Source: Bacteroidales bacterium (GTDB lineage Bacteria; Bacteroidota; Bacteroidia; Bacteroidales; VadinHA17). From it: 33,646 nt of DNA. The stretch is taken from the NCBI GenBank assembly GCA_012517605.1, contig JAAYUS010000002.1:1-33646 (forward strand), given 5' to 3'. Below the pieces are notes generated by a model. The model was not told the DNA's origin. It worked only from the letters and a program-made list of their open reading frames with translations, and ran no database searches. The position numbers were made by a program, and so were the translations under genes. Positions within the stretch are counted from its first letter, which is position 1; each line of letters opens with the position of its first letter. Below are positions 1 to 9,663 of the stretch, one piece after another.

Positions 1-3000
1 AACGTTCTGAAAGGACATCCGGTTCTGCTTAACAGGGCTCCTACACTTCACCGTCTGGGTATCCAGGCCTTCCAGCCGAAACTTATTGAAGGAAAGGCAA
101 TTCAGCTTCACCCTCTCGTATGTACAGCCTTCAACGCTGACTTCGACGGTGACCAGATGGCTGTTCACCTTCCTCTTGGAAATGCTGCAATTCTTGAGGC
201 TCAGATGCTGATGCTTGCATCGCATAATATCCTTAACCCTGCCAACGGTGCGCCTATCACAGTTCCTTCACAGGACATGGTGCTTGGTCTGTATTATATC
301 ACCAAGGGCAGGAAAAGCACTGATACCGATAAAGTAAGGGGCGAAGGGCTTGTATTCTATTCACCCGAGGAAGTGACAATAGCCTACAATGAAGGCAAAG
401 TAGATCTTCATGCAATTATAAAGGTCAAGGTAAATGACAGAATTGACGGCCAGATGGTTAACCACCTTATCGAAACCACTGTCGGACGCGTGATATTCAA
501 CCAGTTTGTTCCGGAAGAAGTAGGATATATAAACGAGATTCTTACAAAGAAATCACTCAGGGACATCATCGGAAGGGTCCTTAAACTCTCTGGCACTGCC
601 AAAACGGCAAAATTCCTCGATGCAATAAAGAGCCTTGGATTCAATTCAGCTTTCAAAGGTGGATTGTCGTTCAACCTTGATGATGTAATCATCCCCGAAG
701 AAAAAACAAAATTCGTTACCGAGGGATATGAACAGGTTGAAGAAGTGCTGAATAACTATAGCATGGGATTCATAACCAACAACGAACGCTATAACCAGAT
801 CATTGATATCTGGACACACGTCAACGCAAGGCTTACCCAGTCGCTGATGAAACAGCTCTCGGCCGACAAGCATGGATTCAACTCGGTTTATATGATGCTC
901 GACTCGGGAGCAAGGGGATCAAAAGAACAGATCCGCCAGCTTTCAGGTATGAGGGGCCTTATGGCAAAACCTCAGAAATCAGGCTCAACAGGATCTGAGA
1001 TCATAGAGAACCCGATCCTCTCGAACTTCAAGGAAGGTCTTTCGGTTCTCGAATACTTCATCTCAACACACGGTGCACGTAAAGGTCTTGCCGACACGGC
1101 TCTCAAGACTGCCGATGCAGGTTATCTGACCCGCCGACTTGTCGATGTATCCCAGGATGTTATTATTAACGAGGAAGACTGTGGTACGCTTAGGGGTCTT
1201 GTCGCAACAGCCATAAAGAAAAATGAAGAGGTTGTGGAATCATTGTATGAAAGGATCCTGGGTCGTACAACAGTCCACGATGTGTTCCATCCTCTTACCG
1301 GTGAGCTGATTATTGAGGCCGGACAGGAGCTGACGGAAGAGATTGCAAGGAAGATTGAAGATTCGCCGATAGAGCAGGTCGAGATACGTTCGGTTCTTAC
1401 ATGCGAGTCCAAAAAAGGTGTGTGTGCAAAATGCTACGGACGAAATCTTGCTACCGGACGAATGGTTCAGCAGGGAGAAGCCGTAGGAGTCATTGCAGCA
1501 CAGAGCATCGGAGAACCGGGTACACAGCTTACTCTCCGTACCTTCCACGTTGGTGGTACTGCATCTAATATAACTACAGAATCAAGGCTTGTTGCACGTT
1601 ACAGCGGTATAGCCGAGATTGAGGAACTTAGATCAGTTCCGAAAGCCGATCCTGAAAGAGGAGAAATAGATATAGTGATCGGCCGTCTTGCCGAACTCAG
1701 GATAATTGACAAGAAAACAGGAATTGCCCTTACCACTCACACGGTGCCGTACGGTTCAAAACTGTACATTAAGCCCGGACAGGAAGTCGAAAAGGGCAAG
1801 CTGATCTGCGAATGGGACCCGTTCAACGCAGTGATTATCGCCGAACTTGCAGGGAAAGTTGCCTATGAATTCCTTATAGAAGGCGTGACTTTCCGTGAAG
1901 AGTCGGATGAGCAGACAGGATTCAAGGAAAAAGTGATTATTGAAAGCAGGGATAAGACAAAGAACCCGGCTATTAAAATATTGGGACCAAAAGGTGATGA
2001 ACTGAGAACTTACAACCTTCCTGTCGGATCACACCTCGTTATGGATCCCGACAAGATGGTTGAGGCTGGCGATGTCCTTGCCAAGATCCCGAGAGCAGTT
2101 GGAAAATCGGGCGATATAACCGGAGGTCTGCCAAGGGTAACAGAACTCTTCGAGGCTCGGAATCCTTCAAACCCTGCTATCGTATCAGAGATCGATGGTG
2201 AGGTTACTTTCGGCAAGATCAAGAGAGGCAACAGGGAAATCTCAATCAGGTCAAAGACCGATGAGGTCAAGAAATATCTTGTTCCCCTGTCGAAGCAGAT
2301 ACTTGTTCAGGAAAATGACTATGTTAAGGCTGGAGTTCCGCTTTCCGATGGTGCAATAACGCCTTCCGACATACTTGCCATCAAAGGTCCGACAAAAGTC
2401 CAGGAGTATATTGTCAATGAGATCCAGGAGGTCTACAGGCTTCAGGGTGTGAAGATCAACGACAAGCACTTTGAGATAATTGTGCGCCAGATGATGAGAA
2501 AGGTTGAAATTGTTGACCCGGGTGATACAAAATTCCTTGAAAGACAGGTCGTCGACAAGCTCGAATTTATGGATGAGAATGACTGGATCTATGGCAAGAA
2601 ATATATTGTCGAAGCCGGCGATTCCCAGACACTTCGTCCGGGTATGATTGTTACAGCACGCAAGCTCAGGGATGAGAATTCGATGCTGAAACGTCGCGAC
2701 CTGAAGACAGTAGAGGCACGGGATGCTGTTCCTGCAACATCGAACCAGGTGCTTCAGGGTATTACAAGAGCAGCCCTGCAGACAAACAGTTTCTTCTCAG
2801 CTGCATCATTCCAGGAGACAACCAAGGTGCTCAACGAAGCCGCTATACTTGGCAAAGTCGACAAACTCGAAGGTCTCAAGGAAAACGTTATTGTCGGACA
2901 TCTTATCCCGGCCGGAACCGGTCAGCGTCAGTACAACGGTATTATTGTCGGATCGCTTGAAGAATATGAAAGCATCACCGATATTCCGGTAGAAGCTGAG

Positions 3001-3018
3001 CAGGAATCGAGAAGATAA
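1..3018 (+). CDS. rpoC: DNA-directed RNA polymerase subunit beta' (3' part)
   Basis: Largest catalytic subunit of RNA polymerase. The reading frame is open from base 1, so the N-terminal part lies outside the window and about 1005 codons remain. The absolutely conserved [12 protein letters not shown] active-site motif, whose three aspartates hold the catalytic Mg2+, is at 133-168. Three zinc-binding cysteines of the [11 protein letters not shown] segment are at 1402, 1423 and 1432. The trigger-loop motif with [19 protein letters not shown] spans about 1486-1548. The C-terminus ends with a Glu/Arg-rich tail before TAA. The ATG at 157 is an internal methionine, not the start. DUF3467 follows 16 bases downstream, a common Bacteroidota arrangement. 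Identification is certain. Confidence 0.99.
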   Translation, partial: NVLKGHPVLLNRAPTLHRLGIQAFQPKLIEGKAIQLHPLVCTAFNADFDGDQMAVHLPLGNAAILEAQMLMLASHNILNPANGAPITVPSQDMVLGLYYITKGRKSTDTDKVRGEGLVFYSPEEVTIAYNEGKVDLHAIIKVKVNDRIDGQMVNHLIETTVGRVIFNQFVPEEVGYINEILTKKSLRDIIGRVLKLSGTAKTAKFLDAIKSLGFNSAFKGGLSFNLDDVIIPEEKTKFVTEGYEQVEEVLNNYSMGFITNNERYNQIIDIWTHVNARLTQSLMKQLSADKHGFNSVYMMLDSGARGSKEQIRQLSGMRGLMAKPQKSGSTGSEIIENPILSNFKEGLSVLEYFISTHGARKGLADTALKTADAGYLTRRLVDVSQDVIINEEDCGTLRGLVATAIKKNEEVVESLYERILGRTTVHDVFHPLTGELIIEAGQELTEEIARKIEDSPIEQVEIRSVLTCESKKGVCAKCYGRNLATGRMVQQGEAVGVIAAQSIGEPGTQLTLRTFHVGGTASNITTESRLVARYSGIAEIEELRSVPKADPERGEIDIVIGRLAELRIIDKKTGIALTTHTVPYGSKLYIKPGQEVEKGKLICEWDPFNAVIIAELAGKVAYEFLIEGVTFREESDEQTGFKEKVIIESRDKTKNPAIKILGPKGDELRTYNLPVGSHLVMDPDKMVEAGDVLAKIPRAVGKSGDITGGLPRVTELFEARNPSNPAIVSEIDGEVTFGKIKRGNREISIRSKTDEVKKYLVPLSKQILVQENDYVKAGVPLSDGAITPSDILAIKGPTKVQEYIVNEIQEVYRLQGVKINDKHFEIIVRQMMRKVEIVDPGDTKFLERQVVDKLEFMDENDWIYGKKYIVEAGDSQTLRPGMIVTARKLRDENSMLKRRDLKTVEARDAVPATSNQVLQGITRAALQTNSFFSAASFQETTKVLNEAAILGKVDKLEGLKENVIVGHLIPAGTGQRQYNGIIVGSLEEYESITDIPVEAEQESRR

Positions 3019-3034
3019 AATAAAACTGAATATT

Positions 3035-3352
3035 ATGTCAGATCCGAAGAATCCAAATCAGATCAACATCGAACTGAATGAGGAAATAGCCCAGGGAACT
3101 TATTCAAACCTTGCGGTTATTACTCATTCATCTTCGGAATTTGTTATCGATTTTGTGCGAATAATGCCGGGAATCCCCAAGGCACAGGTGAAATCGAGGA
3201 TAATCCTCACACCTGAACATGCAAAAAGGCTCGTGGCAGCCCTCCAGGATAATATTGCAAAATATGAAACTGTGCATGGGAAGATAAAGGAGGTTAAGAG
3301 TTCGACGCCAGTTTTGCCTCTGACATTCGGGGGCCCGACGGCTCAGGCATAG
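3035..3352 (+). CDS. DUF3467 family protein
   Basis: Small acidic protein of 105 residues, recognised as the DUF3467 family by its order of segments: an INIELNEEIAQGTYSNLAVI strand region, then SEFVIDFVRIMPG, then KSRIILTPEHAKRLVAAL. The family has no established biochemical role. Many Bacteroidota carry it directly behind rpoC, as here, with 16 bases between the genes, so it is probably co-transcribed with the polymerase gene. No signal peptide, membrane segment or cysteine is visible, so a cytoplasmic location is likely. There is no Shine-Dalgarno sequence; the leader before the ATG is A-rich. A link to transcription or translation is suggested by position only. Confidence 0.9.
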   Translation: MSDPKNPNQINIELNEEIAQGTYSNLAVITHSSSEFVIDFVRIMPGIPKAQVKSRIILTPEHAKRLVAALQDNIAKYETVHGKIKEVKSSTPVLPLTFGGPTAQA

Positions 3353-3372
3353 ATGCAAACATATATTGTTCT

Positions 3373-4170
3373 GTGAAAGAATACAGAATATCATTTATCG
3401 GTGCGGGTAAAGTTGCTTCTGCCTTGTGCCGCCAGTTTTATTTGTCGGACTGCAGGATCATTAAGATAGTTTCAAAAAGCGAAAAGAGCAGCCGCAACCT
3501 TGCGTCCACTTGCAACGCCTCATGGTCATCAGATTACAGCTTCACCGGATCTGAAGACATCATAATCACAGCCGTACCAGATGATGCTCTCAGGGAAGTC
3601 CTTCCGAAGGTAAAATGCAGCAGCGACAGCATTGTGGTGCACACCGCAGGAAGTCAGGGACTTGATGTATTTCCTTCAGGTCTGAAACATACGGGAGTCT
3701 TTTATCCTTTGCAGACATTTACACAGGGCAGGCCGGTAAGATTCAAAGACCTTCCTTTTTTTCTTGAAGCTTCTGATCAGGTTTCATCGGATTTAATGAC
3801 TGACCTGGCCAGTTTGCTAGGTGGAGAAGTCCATTTCACGGATCACTCAGAAAGACAGATCATCCACCTGGCTGCAGTATTTGCATGCAATTTCCCGAAT
3901 CATATGTTCACAGTGTGCAAGAAAATCACCGAGAAGGCAGGATTGTCATTTAATATAATGAAACCTCTTATAAATGAAACTGTTAGCAAGGCTCTTGAGC
4001 TCGGTCCCGAGAATTCACAGACAGGTCCCGCATTCAGATCTGACAAAGAGACTATAAAAAGACATATCGATTTGCTATCTTTCTCTCCCGAATTACAGAA
4101 AATTTACGAAGACATAACTGAGTCAATTATCAGGAAATATTCAAAGGCAACAAACGATGACCAATTTTAA
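3373..4170 (+). CDS. Rossmann-fold DUF2520 protein, ProC/NADP-reductase-like
   Basis: Protein of 265 residues with an N-terminal NAD(P)-binding fold: the GxGxxA fingerprint is in FIGAGKVASAL (Gly10-Ala15), followed by a C-terminal all-helical DUF2520 domain containing the conserved HLAAVFACNFPNH segment. The architecture resembles pyrroline-5-carboxylate reductase and F420-dependent NADP reductases, but the substrate of this family is unknown. The start is GTG at 3373; no in-frame ATG lies near the beginning, and the fingerprint needs this start. The 3' end overlaps the following HAD gene by 14 bases (4157-4170), indicating translational coupling. It is the first gene of a four-gene run (DUF2520, KdsC-like, UbiA, Maf). 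Confidence 0.85.
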   Translation: MKEYRISFIGAGKVASALCRQFYLSDCRIIKIVSKSEKSSRNLASTCNASWSSDYSFTGSEDIIITAVPDDALREVLPKVKCSSDSIVVHTAGSQGLDVFPSGLKHTGVFYPLQTFTQGRPVRFKDLPFFLEASDQVSSDLMTDLASLLGGEVHFTDHSERQIIHLAAVFACNFPNHMFTVCKKITEKAGLSFNIMKPLINETVSKALELGPENSQTGPAFRSDKETIKRHIDLLSFSPELQKIYEDITESIIRKYSKATNDDQF

Positions 4171-4678
4171 AGAGAACCTGGCCAGGGTAAAGGCATTTGT
4201 TTTTGATATTGATGGTGTTCTTTCATTGCAGACCATTAGCCTTAATTCTTTCGGCATACCTAACAGAACAATAAATCTCCGTGACGGTTATGCCGTTCAG
4301 CTGGCTGTGAAAAAGGGTTATCATGTAGCTGTGATATCGGGAAGCAATGCAAAAGAGTATCAGAAAAGGCTTAAACAGCTGGGCGTAAAGGATGTATACC
4401 TCAACAGCCGGTCGAAACTCGAGAATTTCAATGATTTTCTCAGGAAGCATGATCTCGATAGTGCAGATGTGCTTTTCATGGGCGATGATATTCCCGACCA
4501 TGAGGTTATGAAGGCTGCTGGTGTTCCGGTTTGCCCTTCGGATGCAGACAGTGAGATCAGGCAGGTTGCGGGCTATATTTCCGACAAAAGGGGCGGTGAA
4601 GGATGCGTCAGGGATGTAATTGAACAGGTTTTACGCCTGCATAACAAATGGATGGATTCAGACGGATTTTCATGGTAA
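4157..4678 (+). CDS. kdsC: KdsC-like HAD phosphatase
   Basis: HAD-superfamily phosphatase of 173 residues, the normal length of 3-deoxy-D-manno-octulosonate-8-phosphate phosphatase (KdsC), which makes Kdo for lipopolysaccharide. The nucleophile and acid/base aspartates are Asp17 and Asp19 in FDIDGVLS; the motif II serine is Ser61 in ISGSN; a motif III lysine is likely Lys87; the Mg2+-binding motif IV is GDDIPD (Asp110, Asp111, Asp114). As in KdsC there is no large cap domain, so the enzyme is probably a cytoplasmic tetramer. It overlaps the DUF2520 gene by 14 bases. Substrate identity rests on family membership: related sugar-acid phosphatases of the same size exist. Confidence 0.8.
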   Translation: MTNFKENLARVKAFVFDIDGVLSLQTISLNSFGIPNRTINLRDGYAVQLAVKKGYHVAVISGSNAKEYQKRLKQLGVKDVYLNSRSKLENFNDFLRKHDLDSADVLFMGDDIPDHEVMKAAGVPVCPSDADSEIRQVAGYISDKRGGEGCVRDVIEQVLRLHNKWMDSDGFSW

Positions 4679-4679
4679 T

Positions 4680-5663
4680 ATGAAATCATTTCTCAATCTC
4701 ATAAGATGGCCTAATCTTGTGATCGTGGCTCTTACCATGATCCTGATGAGGTATGCAGTAATCGAGCCTGTTATAAGCAAGATAAATGTTTTTCTGGTAA
4801 GTTCTCCGGGATCTGCAGTACCCATTTCACTTCAGCTTCCGTGGTACGATTTCGCGGTGCTTGTGCTTGCAACCATCCTTATAACGGCCGGAGGCTACGT
4901 TATTAACGATTATTTTGACATTAAAACTGATCTCATTAATAAAGGGGAGGTCATTGTCGGGACAAAAATCCCGCGACGTAAAGCCATGATGTGGCACAAT
5001 GCACTTAATGTCGCGGGTGTTATTGCAGGATTTTATATATCATGGAAGGCAGGTTACTTCTGGATGGGACTCCTTTTTCTTGTAGTATCCGGGCTGCTCT
5101 ATTTCTATTCTGCAAGTTACAAGCGCCAGTTTCTTGTGGGGAATTTCATCGTTGCTTTACTCACAGGAATGGTGCCAATGCTGGTTGCGATTTATGAATG
5201 GCCATCCATGTACAGGTTTTATGCAGTGTATGCTTCTCCTCCGCCTGATCTCAGTATTATTTTCTACTGGATAGGAGGCTTTGCGATATTTGCTTTTCTG
5301 ACCACACTTACCCGCGAAATAATCAAGGACATAGAGGACTTTGAAGGCGACCAGGCCTATGGCAGAAATACGGTCCCTGTCGTGACAGGCATTTTTACTG
5401 CAAAAATGATCTCGGTATTGCTTATTGCAGTTACGATCGGACTTCTTTATGTTGTATGGTATTTCTTCCTGAATGATAAAATAACCCTTGCTTATCTTTC
5501 CGTCACTGTAGTCGTTCCCTTGTTGTATGTTGTTTACAAAGTGATAAGAAGCTCAGGTAGAAAACAGCTTCACGCTGCAAGCCGGATGATGAAGATTGTG
5601 ATGATGGCAGGTGTGCTTTATTCGGTTGTGGTTAAACTGATCCTCGACCAGAATCTTGTATGA
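4680..5663 (+). CDS. UbiA-family prenyltransferase
   Basis: Integral membrane prenyltransferase of 327 residues with about eight to nine hydrophobic segments. The first Asp-rich motif NDYFDIKTD (Asn76-Asp84) and the second, DIEDFEGD (Asp217-Asp224), bind Mg2+-prenyl diphosphate, as in all UbiA enzymes. Bacteroidota homologues are often named (geranylgeranyl)glycerol-phosphate geranylgeranyltransferase, but the acceptor (glycerol phosphate, quinone precursor or other) cannot be read from the sequence. The start is ATG at 4680, one base after the stop of the KdsC-like gene; a longer in-frame start at 4620 would lie inside that gene and is less likely. The stop TGA (5661-5663) abuts the Maf start codon. 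Confidence 0.87.
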   Translation: MKSFLNLIRWPNLVIVALTMILMRYAVIEPVISKINVFLVSSPGSAVPISLQLPWYDFAVLVLATILITAGGYVINDYFDIKTDLINKGEVIVGTKIPRRKAMMWHNALNVAGVIAGFYISWKAGYFWMGLLFLVVSGLLYFYSASYKRQFLVGNFIVALLTGMVPMLVAIYEWPSMYRFYAVYASPPPDLSIIFYWIGGFAIFAFLTTLTREIIKDIEDFEGDQAYGRNTVPVVTGIFTAKMISVLLIAVTIGLLYVVWYFFLNDKITLAYLSVTVVVPLLYVVYKVIRSSGRKQLHAASRMMKIVMMAGVLYSVVVKLILDQNLV

Positions 5664-5664
5664 C

Positions 5665-6258
5665 ATGGGTATTGATGATATCAACAAATACAGGATCATA
5701 CTGGCTTCAAAATCACCAAGGAGAAGAGAACTGCTGAAGGATCTGGGCCTTAAATTTGAACTGGCTGCAAGTGACCGGCCGGAAGTCTATCCGTCTCATC
5801 TTAAAGGGAAAGATATAGCACTTTATCTGGCAGAAGAAAAAGCAAATGATTTCAGGGAAAAGGTAAAGGAAGGGGAAATAGTGATAACGGCCGATACAAT
5901 AGTATGGTGCAACGGCCGGGTCCTTGACAAGCCATCAGGGAGGGAGGATGCACACCAAATACTAAGGGAGATATCCGGGAATACTCATGAGGTCATTACC
6001 GCGGTCAGCCTTCTTTCAAGAAACAGGCAGAGTACTTTTTACTCATCAACAAAGGTGACTTTTACCCGGCTCACCGATGAAGAGATCGAATATTACATTG
6101 ATAATTTCAAACCATATGACAAAGCAGGGGGATATGGCATCCAGGAATGGATAGGCCTTGCCGCCTGCAGTTTTTTGGAAGGATCATATTTCAATGTAAT
6201 GGGCCTGCCTGTGGAACAGCTCTATCATGAACTGCAGAAATTCATTCATGATTCTTAA
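5665..6258 (+). CDS. maf: Maf-like nucleotide pyrophosphatase
   Basis: House-cleaning nucleotide pyrophosphatase of 197 residues. The N-terminal substrate loop LASKSPRRRELL (residues 13-24), the catalytic aspartate in ITADTIV (Asp77), the LDKP motif and the KAGGYGIQ segment are all present. The KAGxYGIQ form is that of dTTP/UTP-type Maf proteins (B. subtilis Maf, E. coli YhdE) rather than the 7-methyl-GTP type. The protein hydrolyses non-canonical or excess pyrimidine nucleotides to monophosphates in the cytoplasm. ATG at 5665 is preferred over an upstream TTG at 5656, which overlaps the UbiA gene. It is the last gene of the four-gene run. Confidence 0.92.
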   Translation: MGIDDINKYRIILASKSPRRRELLKDLGLKFELAASDRPEVYPSHLKGKDIALYLAEEKANDFREKVKEGEIVITADTIVWCNGRVLDKPSGREDAHQILREISGNTHEVITAVSLLSRNRQSTFYSSTKVTFTRLTDEEIEYYIDNFKPYDKAGGYGIQEWIGLAACSFLEGSYFNVMGLPVEQLYHELQKFIHDS

Positions 6259-6307
6259 ATATCATTTCTTTGCATGAACCATTAATTAAGGCATAAAAAT
6301 ACAATCA

Positions 6308-8470
6308 ATGAGAAAGTTATTCACTTCAATTGCCCTTTTGCTGATTTTGATTCCCGGTTTTTCAGTTTCCCCGGATGAAGGAATATGGATACCTCTTCTT
6401 ATCGAAAAGTATAACATAAAGTTGATGAAGGAGAAGGGTTTTAAATTGTCGGCCGAGGATATCTACAGTGTCAACAGAGCCTGTATGAAGGATGCCGTTG
6501 TCAGTTTCAACGGAGGCTGCACTGCCGAGCTCATTTCCGGGGAAGGTCTTCTTATAACGAACCATCACTGCGGTTACAGCCTTATTCAGGATCATTCAAG
6601 CCTCGAGCACGATTATCTGACTGACGGCTTCTGGGCAATGTCGGGCAAGGAGGAGCTCCCAAATCCCGGCGTGACGGTAACGATACTTAAATGGATGGAA
6701 GATGTCACAGACAAGGTGCTTGCAGGGACTTCTGACGACATGGCACCGGCTGAAAGAGAAAGAATAATTTCCTTAAATATTGAAAACATACAAAGGAAAG
6801 CTGTTGAAAGAACTGGTTACAGGGCATCTGTAAAGCCTTTCTTCATGGGTAACCAGTATTTTCTGTTCGTGAATGAGACATTCAGGGATGTAAGGCTTGT
6901 CGGAGCTCCTCCTTCATCCATTGGAAAATTCGGAGGCGACACTGACAACTGGGTCTGGCCGCGGCATACAGGTGATTTTTCAATTTTCAGGGTTTATGCA
7001 GGCAAGGATAACAAGCCCGCTGATTATTCACCTGATAATGTCCCCTATAAGCCTGCATATTATTTCCCTATATCACTGAAGGGCGTAAAGGAAGGCGATT
7101 TTACGATGGTTTTTGGCTATCCGGGAACCACATCGGAATATGTTCCTTCATATCATATCGATATGGTGAAGAATTTTGTAAACCCCCGGCTGATTGAAAT
7201 AAGGACAAGGAAAATTGACATTATTGATGAGGCCATGAATTCCGATCCACTTATAAGAATTCAGTATTCTGCAAAAAAAGCCGGCATTTCAAATGCCTGG
7301 AAAAAATGGATAGGAGAGATACAGGGGCTTGAAAGGATGAAAACAATATCACGGAAACAGGAATATGAAGCTGCCATTACAAAATGGATCAGCTCTGATG
7401 AGGCCAGGTCAAAATCTTATGCAGATATTCTGCCATCCTATAAAAGGATTTACGATTCGCTTAAGATATATACTCTTGTTAATAATTTCACAAATGAGGT
7501 TCTGAGCGGGATTGAATCATTAAATCTTTCAAGGAATTTGCGTGATCTCGTTTCACAGACAGAGAAAGGATCGGATCCTGAAGCGGTAAACAAGCTCAAA
7601 GATCAGCTTATTGCTTATTCGGAGCAGTTTTTTAAAGACTATAACAGGGAAACAGACAGGAAATTGTTTGTTTCAATGCTTCAATCGTATGGTGAGACCA
7701 TTGAACAGGAATGGCTGGCCCCGGAATATACCAGATTGAAAAGCTCCTGCAATGGTGATTTTGCGTCATTTTCGGTTAAACTGTATGACAAGTCTGTTTT
7801 TACCGATCAGGCCAGGTTCAAAGACTTTATTAAGGGATTTAACAGGTCGTCCGTAAAAAAAATAAAAAAGGATGAGTTATACACCTTGTCTCAGGATATT
7901 ATGGCATTTATTTCAGAAAATGTAAGACCTGAGCTTGCAAGGCTGAACTCGGAAGTTCAGCTTCTTAATAAGCGCTATATGAAAGCCCAGATGGAATATG
8001 AGAGCGGCAGGGTATTTTACCCTGATGCCAATTCAACCCTGAGGGTGGCATTCGGTACTGTAATGGGATATTATTCAAGGGATGCCGTTTATTTCAAGCC
8101 GGTATCAACACTTAAAGGTATTATTGAGAAAGATAATCCCGAAATCTACGATTATGACGTTCCCGACAAGCTGAAGGAGCTTTATGCGAATAAGGATTTT
8201 GGCCGTTATGCAGCCGACGGTGAAGTGCCGGTTTGTTTTATTGCCAACAACCACACTACCGGAGGTAATTCAGGAAGTCCGGTAATCAATTCTGAAGGTT
8301 ACCTTATAGGCATTAATTTCGACAGGGCATGGGAAGGCGTGGCCAGCGATATGGCCTTTAATCCCGATCAGAGCCGGAATATAAGTCTCGACATCAGATT
8401 CGCCCTGTTCATAATCGATAAATTTGCCGGAGCTGGTTACCTCCTTAATGAGATGACGATAGTGGAATGA
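6308..8470 (+). CDS. dpp11: S46 dipeptidyl-peptidase, DPP11-like (Asp/Glu-specific)
   Basis: Exported serine exopeptidase of 720 residues that removes dipeptides from oligopeptide N-termini in the periplasm. A signal peptide covers about residues 1-20. The chymotrypsin-like triad is visible: His in ITNHHCGY (His86/87), Asp223 in RHTGDF, and Ser655 in TGGNSGSPV. The residue 18 after the serine is Arg673 in INFDRAWEGV. In characterised S46 enzymes, Arg at 673 marks DPP11 (P1 Asp/Glu) and Gly marks DPP7 (hydrophobic P1), so acidic specificity is predicted. The helical domain separating the two halves of the peptidase fold is intact. The gene stands alone behind the maf operon and converges on the coiled-coil gene. 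Such enzymes support amino-acid fermentation in Bacteroidota. Confidence 0.92.
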   Translation: MRKLFTSIALLLILIPGFSVSPDEGIWIPLLIEKYNIKLMKEKGFKLSAEDIYSVNRACMKDAVVSFNGGCTAELISGEGLLITNHHCGYSLIQDHSSLEHDYLTDGFWAMSGKEELPNPGVTVTILKWMEDVTDKVLAGTSDDMAPAERERIISLNIENIQRKAVERTGYRASVKPFFMGNQYFLFVNETFRDVRLVGAPPSSIGKFGGDTDNWVWPRHTGDFSIFRVYAGKDNKPADYSPDNVPYKPAYYFPISLKGVKEGDFTMVFGYPGTTSEYVPSYHIDMVKNFVNPRLIEIRTRKIDIIDEAMNSDPLIRIQYSAKKAGISNAWKKWIGEIQGLERMKTISRKQEYEAAITKWISSDEARSKSYADILPSYKRIYDSLKIYTLVNNFTNEVLSGIESLNLSRNLRDLVSQTEKGSDPEAVNKLKDQLIAYSEQFFKDYNRETDRKLFVSMLQSYGETIEQEWLAPEYTRLKSSCNGDFASFSVKLYDKSVFTDQARFKDFIKGFNRSSVKKIKKDELYTLSQDIMAFISENVRPELARLNSEVQLLNKRYMKAQMEYESGRVFYPDANSTLRVAFGTVMGYYSRDAVYFKPVSTLKGIIEKDNPEIYDYDVPDKLKELYANKDFGRYAADGEVPVCFIANNHTTGGNSGSPVINSEGYLIGINFDRAWEGVASDMAFNPDQSRNISLDIRFALFIIDKFAGAGYLLNEMTIVE

Positions 8471-8487
8471 TAAGCCGTCTCTGAATT

Positions 8488-9393
8488 TCAATAGGCTTTT
8501 ATTCTTTTCAGCTTTTCAGCATATTTGTCATAAACAGCCTGTTGCTGCAGGATCTGCTCCCTTACCTTTTCCTGCATCTTTTCGTTCTGGGGAATCGAAT
8601 TTGTCGCTTTTTCAATTTCCTCATTGGACCTATTGATCTTCTTTTCAGATGATTCTATTGAATTCTGGGCTTTCCGGTTCCTCTTGTCAAGATCCTTTAT
8701 TTCCGCAGCTTTTGCTTTTTTGGCTGGTCCTTCCTCCATCGAGGCCAGGATGCTGTCCTGTCCGACCATGGCAACCCTGACCGTATTCAGTTCATTATTC
8801 ATCAGGGTGATATTCTCTTTCTCGCTGATAATGCTGTTCTTGTTTGATTCAATGGATCTCAGCATCCTCGATTTTTCATTTTCAAGGGAAGAAAGCTCCC
8901 TTTGAAGGTCCTTTAGCTTCTTTTCCTCTGCATTAGCCTGATCTTTAGCCACATCCAAATACTGTGCCTTTGCGAACTCCTTCAGGAAATCCTTCGCTTT
9001 TGCAAATTCCGGTGCGCCGGAGGAGCCAACAACATATTCATCCTTTTTAGTCTCGAATGAGGCATAGAGCACAAGCATTGAATCGAGCTTGTCAAGCTTG
9101 CTGTAAACATTGACGGGATTTGGGCTTATTGATTTGATCTTGGCCCCGAATATCGACATTTCGCTGTTCTCTGTCACGACCTTTGATTTCGTTCCTGCCT
9201 GAAGTTCCCTTATCCAGGCTTTCAAGGTTTTATCAAATTCAGATTCGGGTATTGTTACAGATAATGCGGGCAAAACACTTTTCCCGATCTGTATGCTGTC
9301 TTCCGACAAAACGATCGGCATCTGGGCTTTGTTAAATGCGAACGGAGCAAAAGCCAGGAAAACTATCAGGGTAATTTTTAATTTCATAGCCAT
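8488..9393 (-). CDS. Exported coiled-coil protein of unknown function
   Basis: Protein of 301 residues. A hydrophobic N-terminal segment (about residues 4-20, ending near FNKAQ) looks like a signal peptide. Residues about 25-130 form a globular part starting MPIVLSEDSIQIG. Residues about 140-295 are almost continuous heptad-rich, Lys/Glu-rich coiled coil, including EEKKLKDLQRELSSLENEK. The overall plan recalls periplasmic or outer-membrane tether proteins, but I recognise no family and no catalytic motif. The start is ATG at 9393 or the in-frame ATG two codons later (9387). It converges on the S46 gene with only 17 bases between stops. Its upstream region is shared with divergent pdxB. Confidence 0.75.
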   Translation of the reverse strand: MAMKLKITLIVFLAFAPFAFNKAQMPIVLSEDSIQIGKSVLPALSVTIPESEFDKTLKAWIRELQAGTKSKVVTENSEMSIFGAKIKSISPNPVNVYSKLDKLDSMLVLYASFETKKDEYVVGSSGAPEFAKAKDFLKEFAKAQYLDVAKDQANAEEKKLKDLQRELSSLENEKSRMLRSIESNKNSIISEKENITLMNNELNTVRVAMVGQDSILASMEEGPAKKAKAAEIKDLDKRNRKAQNSIESSEKKINRSNEEIEKATNSIPQNEKMQEKVREQILQQQAVYDKYAEKLKRIKAY

Positions 9394-9663
9394 AAATTTT
9401 CACAAATGATTAGTCAAGTCTAAATATACAAATAATTAAATAAACAAATATCATTTAATGCAATTGGGGACATTCAAAAACAATACCAAAGTTAATTAAT
9501 TGTCGGTCAGTAATTAAGTTGACACAATACCAACTCTCTGCGTCTAATCCGGATTATGTTTGCCGGCAGAGGCAGTATATGTTAAAATTAAACATCTGAA
9601 CTATAACCCAAATACTATATAAAGTTACAAATTTTATTAACTTTCAGCTGAAAATTGACAAAC
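9394..9663. promoter_or_regulatory. Divergent intergenic region with small repeats
   Basis: AT-rich stretch of 270 bases between the coiled-coil gene (-) and pdxB (+); it must hold both promoters. Visible structure: a perfect 12-bp palindrome TAATCCGGATTA at 9545-9556; a 9-bp direct repeat CAATACCAA at 9481-9489 and 9525-9533; and between these copies an inverted pair TTAATTA (9492-9498) and TAATTAA (9511-9517). I cannot fix a -33/-7 promoter pair with confidence. A protein-binding function for any of these elements is inference. Confidence 0.35.

Noticed and set aside
9655-9663. TTG start three codons upstream of pdxB
   Set aside because: ATG at 9664 places the catalytic residues one off E. 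coli PdxB numbering and is the more usual start codon.
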